The translations under genes were made by a program, and so were the position numbers. The notes beneath the pieces were generated by a model. It did not search any database and was not told the DNA's origin. It saw only the letters and a list, made by a program, of their open reading frames with translations. Positions 24,931 to 36,700 of a DNA stretch of 64,000 bases are shown here, one piece after another. Source of the DNA: Pyrocephalus nanus. Lineage: Eukaryota; Chordata; Aves; Passeriformes; Tyrannidae. The stretch's first letter is position 1; every line of letters begins with the position of its first letter. The stretch spans positions 95,839,739-95,903,738 of the forward strand of contig CM076259.1 of the NCBI GenBank assembly GCA_038380795.1, in the 5' to 3' direction.

Positions 24931-26806
24931 CCATATTAGCAGAAAATACATCTGCTATATTTGTATGAGAACAGTTTAGAAATATGAGACAAGAAAACTA
25001 TCTCTTTTTGTCTAGAGTGACCTATAACCAAAACAATATATTTTGAAATCAAAACTATTTAACTTTAATATTCCCTTTATTTCCTCATGTGTGATGAGAA
25101 CATCTTCTTGTGAATAGCAAGGTATATGGGAAATAATCTTAGACAATAATCACAGAAAAAATTTGTTCTAAATAAGAGATAATGGAAAGATCATACACAG
25201 CTAACATCATAAATGTCTTTTTGTTTCCAAGTTTCTGCCCTATGAATTTTATTCAACTTCTTTTACGTATTTTGAATATTGAGCTGCCCCATCTTGTACA
25301 TTACGTGTTTTGCTCATTACAGAGAGGAATCTCTTTTTGTGGTGCTTCAACTGTTGTGTGATTCCTCATTTGCAACTCAAAGTTTCATGGGCTTTTTTTG
25401 GCTGATGCCTTATACTCTGCTGCAGCTGCTTGAATATGTATGCTATACTCTTTTTCACTATTGTAGATAATTTTCTAGACTCTCTTGCCTTTTACATATC
25501 TCTCTTTTTGTTATCTCTCTCCTACTGTTTTGTATTTCCCTGGCTAACTCCCACTTTGTTATCTCCTTCATATACTCTTCCAATCTCCACAGGTAACCAA
25601 GTTTTTAGTGTAACCTTTTACCTCTGTTTTTGCAATTTGTATAAAATAATACTGAAACAGTAGAGGAAATTGAAAATATTTTGTGATTTTTAGTATTTCC
25701 TCTTATTATTTTCTTTTTTTTTTTTATTAGATGTTTAAACGAGAGAACACACAAGGCTGTTGTATTACACCCAGATACTGTAGTGGATCAATCATTATTT
25801 AAACAATAAGCCTGGAGTTTCTTGCACACAACAATAGATAGCACCAGCTGTTTTGTTTATTTAAAAAGGTGTACTAAACAAATTTTACCAAAAGGAAAAC
25901 GTGGCTTATATTGTCTTCAAGCATGAATAAAACAAATATTTTCCCCTCTTTCTGAGGTAAAGAAATATCCTGACAACATTTGAAATGCTTGGGTTTACTT
26001 CAGCTTCTTCAGAGTGTGAGGACTTGAATGCTCTCAAGAATGACAGGAAAACTGGAGTAGAGGAGAGAACCTTGTATACTCACTTTTTTTTCTCACCAAT
26101 AACATGTTAAATAATTTCAATCTTTCTCTATAGTTTTTTTCTTCTTACATAAGCTTTTAATCACATGTTTAAAGTAACACTGATTGCTTTCTAAAGCTTG
26201 CTTTCATCTCTCTTAATTGTTCTGCCAACCTTCTTCTCTGTGATGCTAAATCAGCCTATGCCATCTCTACTTTTAACTGCCCATTGTGCTTCCACTGTTG
26301 CAGATAAAGTACAGTGATAAACTTGGACCTATGATGATCAGGGACTGAACAGTCAAACCTATCAAGTTCAAAATTTGAGGAAAATACGTAATCAAAACAA
26401 ATATGTAAACCATAAGGGGAGGTGGAGGTAGGGGACAAAGAAAAAGAAAGAAACTGAAATATTTAATTTTATTACCTACCTGACAAATCTTCCCCTTCAA
26501 GAGTTGAGTGACAGGAGCATGCTCTCCACTGAGTTACAGGAGCATGAATTTTACAAAGAGTTTCCTCTAATTAAAACTTAGAAATTTACATGTCTGTATC
26601 TGAAAGCTGATATCTTTTTCCAAGATCAGAAGTGGTTTGTGGGTAAAATACACACAAGTGACACACCATTTTAAAAAGGGGTGGGGGTGGGGGGAATTTC
26701 CCATGTGTAAACAATCAAATTGTAACCAACAAAATATAAACAACAAGTATTAGCGATCTAATAGTAAACATGGCTCTTGTTTTACTGCTGATTTTTGCCA
26801 CAAAGC
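24931..26806. other. AT-rich noncoding stretch
   Basis: Nothing recognised beyond a G-rich tract at 26678-26694 (runs of 4, 5 and 6 G). Open frames such as 25279-25470 and 25430-25663 are Phe/Leu-rich by composition and have no domain. Confidence 0.5.
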
Positions 26807-26832
26807 TGGGCTATAGTTGTTGCTATAGCCCA
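26807..26832. repeat. Perfect 10-bp inverted repeat with 6-nt loop
   Basis: TGGGCTATAG at 26807-26816 and CTATAGCCCA at 26823-26832 are exact reverse complements around TTGTTG. It lies just outside (about 30 bp left of) the LTR that begins at 26864. Confidence 0.85.
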
Positions 26833-26863
26833 AACATATCATCTAGCAAGAGTTCTTATCACC

Positions 26864-27426
26864 TGTTGTGGTTTAACCACAGCCAGGAACTAAACCCCCA
26901 CACAGCTGCATGTTCACTTCCACTCGTGGAATGGGGGAGAGAATCGTAAGGATGAAAGTGAGAAAACTCCTAGACTAAGGTAAAGTTAGTTTGATAGGTA
27001 AAGCCAAAGCCACCTACGGGCACAAAACAAAACAATTCGTTTGCTGCTTCCCATCAGCAGGCAGGTGTTCAGCCATCTCTAGGAAAGCCAGGCTCCATCA
27101 TGCACAACAGTTATTTGGGAAGACAAATGCCATTACTCTGAATGGCCCTCCTTCCTCCCTACTCCCCCCGCTCTCTATGCTGAGTATGATGCCAGATGTG
27201 GTGGGATATCCCTGTGGTCAGTTTGTATCAGCTGTTTCAGCTGTGTCCTCTCCCAGCTCCTTATGCACTTCCAGCCCTTTCACTAGGGGTTGAGAGATAG
27301 AAAAGGCTCTGACCACTCAGCAGTAATAAGACATCCCTGTGTTATTAACAGTGTTTCCACCACAAACACACATTCATAATAGGTACTGTGAAGAAAATTA
27401 ACTCTATCCCAGCCAAAACCAGCACA
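26864..27426 (+). mobile_element. Solo LTR of ERVL type, plus strand
   Basis: The 563-bp element begins TGTTGTGGTTTAACC, the start of an LTR family I know to be abundant in birds. It ends AAACCAGCACA, giving TG...CA. Exact 5-bp duplications TCACC flank it (26859-26863 and 27427-27431). A 5-bp duplication fits ERVL elements. Other family segments are present, such as GGGGGAGAGAATCG near 26935 and GAAAATTAACTCTATCCCAG near 27392. There is no internal retroviral region on either side, so it is a solo LTR. The 100-residue frame at 26991-27293 lies wholly inside it and is not a host gene. Confidence 0.92.
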
Positions 27427-27684
27427 TCACCTTAATCTAAAGGCAGTAGAATGTTTTTGAAATCAGTAGCAATGTGTTTCTGTGCTTAGATCTGACAGAG
27501 AAATGGTACATGGGTTGGAAAGGCTCAAAATCTGGAGTACATAGTGTTACCCTTCAAGTTGCAAGGAACGATGAGGAAAGAAAAAAGAAGAGGTAGCACA
27601 CCTGTCTCTGAGCCTGGTGTCACCAGAAGAATTATGAGTTTTCTGATCATGAATTAGTTTATACAACACCAGGCTGCTGGTAAC

Positions 27685-28277
27685 ACACAGGGTACATCTT
27701 TCTCAAAGGGATACCACCCAACCCATATGAAGAGGCAGACAAAATATTCTATAAGCAGCTGGAAGCAATTTCTTGATCATTGCCCCTTGTTCTCATGGTG
27801 GACCAGTTGTCTGCTGGAAAGACACTAGATCAGAGTGGAAACAGCCTATCAGGTTCCTGGAGCATGTGGAAGATAATTTCCTGACACTGTTTGTGAGGAA
27901 GCCAACTAGAGAGGGTGCCCCATTGGACCTGCTGCTTGTGAAGAGAGAAGGACTGATGCGTGATGGGATGGTTGGGGACCATCTTTGGAACAGCAATCAC
28001 AAAAATGCAGTTTTCAATTCTCAGAGGAGTAAGGAAGGAGGAATTCAGAACTGTTATATTAGACTTCTGGAAGGCAGACTTTGGCCCATTTCTCCTGTTT
28101 AGAAAACTGCTTGACAGAGTCCCTTTGGAGGCAGTCCTGAACAGCAAAGGAATCCAGGAAGACTGGACATTAGGTCCTGCAGACCTGATGCTTAGGAAAG
28201 TGATTAAGTGGTTAACTTGGCACTGTCAGGTTAATGATTGGACTTGGTTGTCTTCAACATCTTTTCAAATCTAAATT
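27685..28277 (+). mobile_element. CR1 fragment: endonuclease domain joined to the CR1 3' terminus, plus strand
   Basis: The body encodes the C-terminal part of the CR1 endonuclease. A frame reads FYKQLEA and VLM near 27750-27800, then RFLEHVEDNFLTLFVRKPT and GAPLDLLLVKREGL at about 27860-27957. The catalytic region expected as S-D-H reads N-S-N-H, so the aspartate is lost; the usual G-D-F-N block is also degraded. From about 28180 the sequence switches to the CR1 terminus (GATTGGACTTGGTTGTCTTC, then AATTATTCTATGAA). The whole reverse transcriptase is missing between them. Confidence 0.9.
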
Positions 28278-28496
28278 ATTCTATGAAAAATATATATGAT
28301 TTAATAGCTTGGGTTCAAGTACTTTTGTTGCTCTTTTTCCCAAAGAAGTGGAAAGATAATGAAAAAAGTACCACCTCTTCCTCACAATTGATAAACTTAC
28401 TATATAATCTGATTTGTTAAGAAGAGTTAAGGAGATGCTGAAATCTTGAGGCCTGGAATGGGCAATACCAGAGTGATATCGAGATGTTCAATACTG

Positions 28497-28815
28497 ATTA
28501 GCTGCTTTGAAAAATTCTTTTTCATTTTCTGGAGATTCATCTCTTTGCAAAAATGTTATCAATAACGGGACATGACCTGCCTTCAAAAGTTAGACTCCTT
28601 ATTGCAGAAAACTGACCTGAATCATTGTTAGGAAGAGATTACGGAGAAGCTGTGGACATCACTTATCGCTTGATTTTAATGTCTTCTTATCCCCTTTCCC
28701 TATTCCTTGACTGTCCATTTTTCCACTCTTCTACTTGCCTTTCTCACCTTCTGTTCAGCTACTTTGCCTTTGAGCCCAGTCAGTGGCCTGATCATTCACC
28801 TGTAATTAACAGTTC
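28497..28815. repeat. Dispersed repeat copy shared with the 38130-39439 element
   Basis: The core 28517-28649 (TTTTCATTTTCTGGAGATTC through ATCATTGTTAGGAAGAGATT) is collinear with 38241-38368 in the same orientation. Further right, the CTGTTCAGCTACTTTGCC...ATTCACCTGTAATTAAC part (about 28750-28808) more weakly resembles 39035-39095. If 38130-39439 is a minus-strand provirus, this is an internally deleted copy of the same family. Confidence 0.65.
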
Positions 28816-31800
28816 ATGATTTCTAAATACACTATTACTTAATATTGTAAAAGTATGAAATGAAACAGAAATATGAAATATCTGTAAGATGCAATTTCTC
28901 AGTATTCCAGTAAATAGGGATTAATGTCACAGTGCAGAAAAAGATTTAAAACCACACTGATAAACTGGGTGGTAGTGAATTGACAGGAGCAGGAGTATGC
29001 AGGACAAGAAGCTCCAAAAGAAGGTCACTCAATATCGCCTAAACAATTACATGGAGTAACCCAGATCTCAACACAGTGAAATATATGTCCCAGAAAAATA
29101 TAGGTCCCAGAAAAATAAATGATGAGAAATGAGATATCTTTCTTTAAGATGTGTCAAAGAATAACTCTAAGAGTTATATCTGTTATCGTCACCAAGAAAA
29201 TTAATGGAAAATATGATAAGCATACTTATTAAACAGATGGTCAAATATTACACACAAAATTTTTTTCTACCGACTGACCTAACAGAAGAGTATTTGGAGT
29301 GGCCAAGATTGTTGTGGGCGAAGACAACATACTTGGTATGACATATTTGAATTGACAAGCCTTTATTTATTTGTTACCAGAACTATTAAAGCAACAATTA
29401 ATCCTCCCAGTAAGAGATACAATTTTCTTTTGGAATAGCAGCTGATTAAAACAGAAAAAAAGCTTTAGAAATTATCTGTTACCAACAGTGGAAGGTAAGT
29501 ACTACAGGGATCACCCAAATATTAGGACTGAAACTTATGTAGTTCATAATAGTGCTATGTGGAAAAGATGGCTAAAAATTAAACAACAGAGCAAATGCCA
29601 CAAATTTGTTTAGGATAGCCATATCTAAAGATGATTTGTAGGTAAAACAGTGTTAGCTAAGTACAAAATAATGCACCTCTGACTATTTACCCACAGTGAC
29701 AGACTAATTTAGCTTTTATTGCTTAGGACAGAGGTTCAGAGGCCAGTGCAGGCAGAGCACTGACTAAAACAGCTGCATGATCAGTAATGGGCGGAGCAGG
29801 TAGGGAGAGGGCAGGGAATGGGCATGGGGAATTAAAAAATAACTCTAAGAATGGAATATAGAATGAAAAGAAAATATAGACTTCCCAATTACAATCCACC
29901 ATGTATTTGTGCTTTAAGCTAGGATTTCTGTGTCCCAGGAGGACACAAGGTGGAACTGACAGTCCTATAAAGGTGGAAAAGATAGTAGTAGATTCAGTGC
30001 TTGGAAGTGAGAAGCTGGTGAGTGTTTCTAAAGTCATGTGTGTAAAAACTTTACAGGAAATGCTCATTTGCTAGTTATAAAATACATGAAGAAGGAGAAA
30101 TAAATTATCAGGCAGATTTTGGAATTTTTTTGGGAACAAAGGCATTGTTTCATAAGTTAAAAACTTATCTAACTCATGACAATTTTTTTTTAGCACTCTG
30201 AAGTTGTAAAATACGGAGAGGTTCTTAGAAGGATTATGAATTTTAGCAGAGGGTTTATGGTTCCAAAAGCTTCTAACACTGGGGATACTGACATTTCTTA
30301 ATCAGTTGCTGTGCTCAATATAAGCATTAAATTTGTCTTTTTGGACTCTATAAAAGAGAAATTTTCTATTAAAAATCTTTCCATTCCCCCAAAAAATGTT
30401 TGATTACCAATATGCCACATATACACACACAGATATTTCAGGGAATGCACTATTTTGCATTACCATGCACACACACAAGAACTGTATAGAGTACTACTCC
30501 CAGGTTGGAATTGTATGTTAATTGTTAGATTGGAAGATATTCTATCAAATTTAAAAGAATTCTAACTTAATCAAGGAGGACAAGCACCTAAACGTACAAC
30601 TGCTGTTGATGGACTGATGACATAATCAGAGATATATCCTTGATACAAATTAGATATGAATGTATTTAAGAGATTGACATCAGTAGTACATTTGCCACCT
30701 TGCTCCTGGTTCAGAGATGAATGTCCTGTGGAAAAAAAAAAAAAAAAAAGTTCATCATGCAGTCAAACGTGTAATTGGACTATTATTTTATTCCATAGAG
30801 CTGTACAACTGTTAGCAGTCACTTAGACTGCTAAAATTCTGCTCTTGGCAAATAGAAGGTTGGTTTTGTTCTCCATTTCTGGTCCAACCTTACCTGAAGA
30901 GATGTCAGACTAAAAATGACATCTTTTCCTCTCAGAAACCTCTAATGCAGACATCACAGGTATGTAAAAGAAATGATGTCTGACTCGTTAGCATCATCAC
31001 AGACAGAATAAACTCTGTTAAAAAAAAAATACTGAAATATTTATGTCACCTTAAATTTCTTGCCCTGGTGTATAAGTCTACCCAGTCATGGGTTTATCAG
31101 AGGAAAATAAAAAAGGTTGTCAGTTTCATGGGCACTACAGATATTTTCTGGTTTTAATGTCTAGTAGCTCTCGCAGCAGCGTGTGACATAATTATTTTCT
31201 ATGCACTGAAAAATGCCATTACTTTTACATTACCTTTTTCACAACTTTTGTCTGCTAAAATCCTTCTCAAATCTTCAGAATCTTCCTGAATGTCCTTATG
31301 TCTTCATCAAAATTTCTCAAGAGAACATAACTTTATCAAGTCTACATGAGCTTGTCTAGATAGTTAATTCATATTCCCTGTGATTCAAAAAATTAATTGG
31401 CAAAGCAAAGCTTGGGAGGACACTTAATAGACTACCTGATGTACCCGGAAAAACAGGTTAACTTTTTGGCCTGCAAGAACCTCCTTAGGTCTATTTATTT
31501 ATTTTTCTATCTCTATAAATATTTGTATAGATAGAGAGAGAGAGAGAGAGAGAGATCTCTATATACATTGTTTTTATTTTGGACATTATGATGTTTTGGA
31601 GACAATTAAAATAGAAAACCTCCTCAGTAATTTCAATCAATGTCTGATCTATAAATTTTCAAAAAAGTCATTGTTCAAAGCTTAAGCTGAAAAATCTTTG
31701 AAAGAAAACACCTTTGAAAGAATTGAAAGAATCTTTGAGATAAAAGTCTTCATAATTACACATTGACTGACTATCGGTAATCAAAGAGCATTTTCTTCAG

Positions 31801-32886
31801 ATATCTTGCTTCCTGTGATTTTCAGCCTAATAAAAGATAGTGATGTTCTTTAGAATAGAAATAATAAAAATAAATAGAAATAATAAAACTTACTCTCTTG
31901 AATTATCCTAGAGAATTTACCAGATTTGGTTGGAAGTGATCCACTGGTTAAAAAAAAAACAAACTTGTTTCACTCTAAATTGAGGGGCATATCTTTAGTT
32001 TATCATTTGTAGAAACAGTGTAAGTAACCTGTCTTTGGTTTACTACAAGTTGTAACCTGTAATTAAACAGAAACAGCTTATGGGAACATTTCACAACAAT
32101 GTTTTATTCATTTCCTTATTATTTTCTTGATTGTGGTGCTACTTAATGATCTTGATATTAATTCTATATCAAATATTAATCTTCAAAATTATTGATTAAC
32201 TTCAGTGCTAGTTACACAAGACTATTTCTCTTATCTTCTGTATATGGCCCATAACTGGCAAGAGATACTGTGGTAATAGGGTTCAGACTGAAAGTCAGTC
32301 AAAGTCTTACTAACTAATCCTTCCTTCAGAAGAAAAGCTTGAGATAGAATATCATCAGACAAAAATGGAAAATATCCTTTTCTGTATAATAAATTAAGTA
32401 GATCTTCAATTCCAAGTGGTGAACGATGCTTACATTACAGCAGAGCTGTGTCCATGTTTTATAAACAACTACTTTAGAAACACATGAAGTGGAAAAAAGT
32501 GAAACAAGTTGAGCGAATAATACCTAAACAGAACTGGAGTTTATAACTCTTCAAATTGTAAAATCATTGTGAATTATGAAAACCAAGAGCAACAAAGCAA
32601 CAAAAGAACACCTTTCATTTTATTCTGTAATGTTATCACAACAATTACTGAAAGATTGGAAAAAGATCTAAGAATTATATAGGTACATTAATGGTCCATG
32701 TAGAGGCAAAATAGAGGTAAAGATATTACTATTTCTAGTCTAGGAGTTGGAGAAAATTTGGAAAATTATGAACATAACTAAACTCTTCCTTTGTATTTAA
32801 CTAAAAACTTCCGGTATAATTTTTTTTTAAGAGTTTGCCTTCCCATCTTGCAGCTTTTGTGAGAAAGAGAAAATAATGAACTATAT
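28816..32886. other. AT-rich noncoding stretch with simple repeats
   Basis: No gene is supported. It holds an imperfect 17-bp tandem pair around GTCCCAGAAAAATA near 29086-29120, a run of 18 A at 30732-30749, short CA tracts near 30430 and 30470, and an AG microsatellite. The minus frame 29723-30067 (114 residues) has no recognisable domain. Confidence 0.5.
31533..31554. repeat. (AG)11 microsatellite
   Basis: Eleven uninterrupted AG units between ATAGAT-type AT-rich flanks. Confidence 0.95.
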
Positions 32887-33312
32887 CATGGAATCATAGA
32901 GTGGTTTGGGTTAGAAAGGACCTTCAAAGGTCATCTAGTCCAACAGCTGTTCCATGATATGGAATAGTTTTCACTAAACCAGGTTGCTCAAAGCTCCATC
33001 AAACCTAGCCTTGAACTCCTCAAGGGTCAGGGCATCCTCCATTTCTCTAGGCAACTTGATTCAGTGTCTTACCCTCCTTATCATAAAAAAAGTCTTCCTT
33101 ATACCTGATAAAAACCTACCCTCTTTTAATTTAAAACTTTTGCCTCCGGTAAAAAGACTTCCATTTAAGTCCCCCATATGTATTGAAAGTTTGCAGTGTG
33201 GTCTCCACAGGCCCTTTTCTTCTCCAGGCTGAACAACCCCAACTCAGCCTTTCTTCAGAGGAGAGGTGCTCCATCTCCCTAATAATTTTTGTGGGTCTCT
33301 TCTGGACTTGCT
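32887..33312 (-). mobile_element. CR1 3' part, minus strand (left half of a split copy)
   Basis: In plus orientation it begins with the reversed CR1 terminus (CATGGAATCATAGAGTGG, then GTCATCTAGTCCAAC). It continues through CCAGGTTGCTCAAAGC, TTCTTCTCCAGGCTGAACAA and CTTCAGAGGAGAGGTGCTCC to TCTGGACTTGCT at 33312. There an LTR interrupts it. The CR1 sequence resumes at 33598 with the duplicated CTTGCT. The open frames here (32984-33232, 33183-33371) are antisense to the element and meaningless. Confidence 0.95.
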
Positions 33313-33597
33313 TGTCAGAGGATGCAGCAAGGCCATGCAGTGCCGAGCAGCATGGAAAAGAATGTAAATAAGAGGTGAACGTCCAATCATATGTGAAGGC
33401 TAGTGGTAAATACAGATAATAGAGCTAAGAATAGTGTTAGTATGTAAGATTCGACAGGGACAGTGTGTGAAGTGTGTGAGTGCAGCTGTGTGAAGACAAT
33501 GTAATATTCTGGATGAAGAGAATAAAAGCTGAATTTAGGCCATCATCATCTAGTGCCCAATTTTATATTTATGGCCGTCCTCGTATATACTACAACA
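33313..33597 (+). mobile_element. Short solo LTR inserted in a CR1, plus strand
   Basis: A 285-bp element begins TGTCAGAGGATG and ends TACTACAACA, with perfect TG...CA ends. It is flanked by an exact 6-bp duplication CTTGCT (33307-33312 and 33598-33603) taken from the host CR1. AATAAA at 33521-33526, about 70 bases before the end, gives plus orientation. The 6-bp duplication and TGTCAG start resemble the 9494 LTR, so a beta-like (ERVK) origin is likely. No internal retroviral sequence remains. Confidence 0.9.
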
Positions 33598-33745
33598 CTT
33601 GCTCTAACAGGCCCACATCTGTACTGTAATTAATTAATTACTCTGTCCTGTGCTGGGAACCCCAGAGTTCTACACAGTACTCCAGGAGGGGTCTCATGAA
33701 AGCAGAATCACCTTCCTCGACATGCTGGCCACACTTCTTCTATGT
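33598..33745 (-). mobile_element. CR1 3' part, minus strand (right half of the split copy)
   Basis: CR1 continues where 33312 stopped: CTAACAGGCCCACATCTG, TGTGCTGGGAACCCCAGAG, CAGTACTCCAGGAGGGGTC and GACATGCTGGCCACACTTC, all in the reversed order expected. A small local expansion TAATTAATTAATTA lies at about 33629-33642. The copy fades near 33745. Confidence 0.93.
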
Positions 33746-36700
33746 TATGGTCCAAATTAAGAACAAAAGACCAGATCTTTATGTAATGAATATCAATGAA
33801 AGCTAGATAGAGTAGCTTTCAGTTCAAAATGGCTTAATATTGATGTTACTTGCCTCATCATAAAGTGAAAGAAGCTTATGTCATACAAAAGGAAACATCA
33901 TTGATTAGAAATCTCTAACAGGATTAAGATATTAAATAAAGTAAAAGCACAATATGAGCAATTGAATCTATTGTAGTCAAATTATATTTGCTATATCATT
34001 TTGGAATCTTTATTCAACATGAAAGAAGGAATCCTCTGCTTAATAAGTAAGTTGCACCATTAAATGAGAGCCTAAAATCAATTAGAGGTCTAAGAGAATC
34101 ATAAACAATTTAACAAAGTTTTGGATATTTTAATTGCTTGTGCTTCTCTTTTATAATCACTTTAAAACATAATTTCTCTTTTTCCAAGTGTCTGAACACT
34201 GTGTACATTCTCTTGGGAAATCTGAAGACAAATTAAAATTTCAATTATAAATACAAACATCTGTGTCAGAAGCACTTAAATTATATGATAATAAAAGACA
34301 GGATTTATTGTTGATGTTATTTTGTGTCTAAAAAAATAAAGCAGATATTCTTTACAAGCTTTCCCCATCATATCCAACAAATAACTTTGAATATTAATTG
34401 ATCCTTGTATCCCAAAAATAAAATGGCAAATAAAAGTGATTTTTGTAAATACAAACATGCACAGCTGTAAATATTCCAAGCACAATGAAATACCAACTAC
34501 CTAATTTCATTCCTCCTAGAGAAATTTATTTAGATCCTACACCTACCATTAACAAACTGAATCATCAAAAAATCCAAAAAGCTCCATTTTTAAATAAAAT
34601 AAGCAAAATAGCTTTTGCACCATCCAGACAATTTACAAGAGAAAAAAAAAATTAATTTTGTAATTTAAAAGACAAAATAAAAGACAGAATAAAAGCCATT
34701 CAATGACTGGTCACAGTAACAGTTGCAAATCAGCATCTTTCTAGTTCCTGATTTATCTACTGCTTTCTAGGTTTTATATACCTTTTTTTTTTTTTTTTTA
34801 GGAAAATAACCTGAACCTGGGAAAAAATGGCTAGAGGTTGGAAGACAAGAGTTCTCTGGAGCTGACAATTATCCTTTTCCTTTCATGGGCAGTTCTAAGT
34901 TGGGAAGCAGCACTGTAAGGAAGAAGTTCCTTTAATACTGCTTTGTTGTGCTACTTGAGATTTAGCAAAAGTTGTAACAGAAGGACTTTTTCCAGCACCC
35001 AGGGCAATGCCATGTGGGACCAAAAATAATTCTGGCTTCCACAGACAGCTTCAGCTTCTCAGCATCCCTGATGAGGGACCAAGTCATTAAGCTCTCATTT
35101 AGCCTGCCAGTTCATTGGCTATGCTGAGACAGAGGTTTCACCGTAATACGTATGAAAAACATGGAACAGTATCATGACCAATACCACAATTTAACGCTCA
35201 GTGAGAAGGGTCGTTGGAACTGGTATAGAAGAATGCTTGCACAGACACTGGGGTTATCAGGCAGCAAGGAAAATACTAGCTGAGGAACTTTGCAGAATAG
35301 CTCTGACATGTACAGAAAGTCTACTTAACCACGTCTTTCATTCAAGTGTAAAACATACATAAATGCTTTTCCATAATATTTTTTTTTCCAGGACAAGACG
35401 GTACCTTGAATTACAGATGAAAGTCACAGCCCCTGCTGAAACTTCTTGTGATCATGGGTGAGAAAGTGTCTCATGGGACAGGTGTTACCACAGCATGTTG
35501 TTAACACAATGGGCATCAGCTTCAGCTCTCTTCCCATGAGATTTGAAGGCCTGTGCAGTCACAGAGGTTGGATTACTTCCAGATTCCTGTCTTAAAGTGC
35601 TTCCTAGTGCCACATAGAGTATGTAGGGTTATACAAGGTCCTGTGAGTCTGAAAGCATATGCTCCAGATAGTCCTGCTGCTGTGATTATGGGCTTTAATT
35701 CTGCATAATTAACATGCTCTTGAATATGATCTTGTGCTATGTTTATGAGACAGAAAGCAATAGCCATAATTGCCTTGTATTATCCCTTAGCAATATCTAT
35801 ACACCGAGTTCAGAGCCTTAGCCATGCCTGAATAATGGAAGATAATACTAAAATAATTAGACCCCTGATCTTGCATTAAACAGCACAACTTGTAAGCTGT
35901 GCGTGACCTGCTCCTTTCCTCACATGTGTTCCATAACTAAAAAATCAAACTTAATGTCATTGTGAACAAAGTTTAGATATAATCTTTCTGCTCATGATAC
36001 CTTTGTAAAGGTGGTAGGTGAAGAGGAGTAGCAAAAGAGAATGACATCTCTGCAGGGTAATAACTCTCCCCTTTACTTAAAAAGTGCTCTGTTTTCAAAT
36101 CTGTATCATTATGTCTTGCATTACCTACAGCAGTTGCAATGATTTTACTCTTTCACTGTGTTTTTTTTTTCATTTTTTTATTTGTTGCCAGATCATATCA
36201 GAATGTTAATAAGGACTATAATGTGCAAGTGTCTATTTACTCATGTTTTGCCAAAATGACCCAGGTATTACTTTTCCTTTTTAATCTATTACCACTATTG
36301 GTTAGAAAATGTAATTTCATGGTCACCTCAAGAGGTCTTTACCTGATTAATTTTTTCCTTCTGTAATGTTCTAATTTTGCTGTAATTAATAGATTGACTT
36401 CAGTCTGAGTTTTCTTTTGAATATACTGTGCTAGGGGACAAGTCTTTCTGTGATATACGTTCTTTCCTCCAGGAAGCAAACTGTGATCACAAAGCACCTC
36501 TGGAGTTAGGTTGCAACCAGACTGAGACACAGACAGGCACTTAATTAAGTGATGACGATGAGCATTTTACAGTTCTGAGACCAAAAACATTGTCCTCCTT
36601 TGAACAGGCAATCAGTAAGGCCTGAAAAGTTATGAGTGGAGGATGTAAATTTCTTTAATTTCTTACTCCTCAACTGATTTAATATTACTAGAAATTTTCC

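Noticed and set aside
26678..26694. G-rich tract GGGGTGGGGGTGGGGGG as a quadruplex
   Set aside because: It has three G runs separated by single T; a fourth run would need an internal loop taken from the last six G, so it does not meet the strict pattern.
29723..30067. 114-residue minus-strand frame
   Set aside because: No domain, no splice or promoter context, and Ser/Leu/Pro-rich composition that fits a chance open frame.
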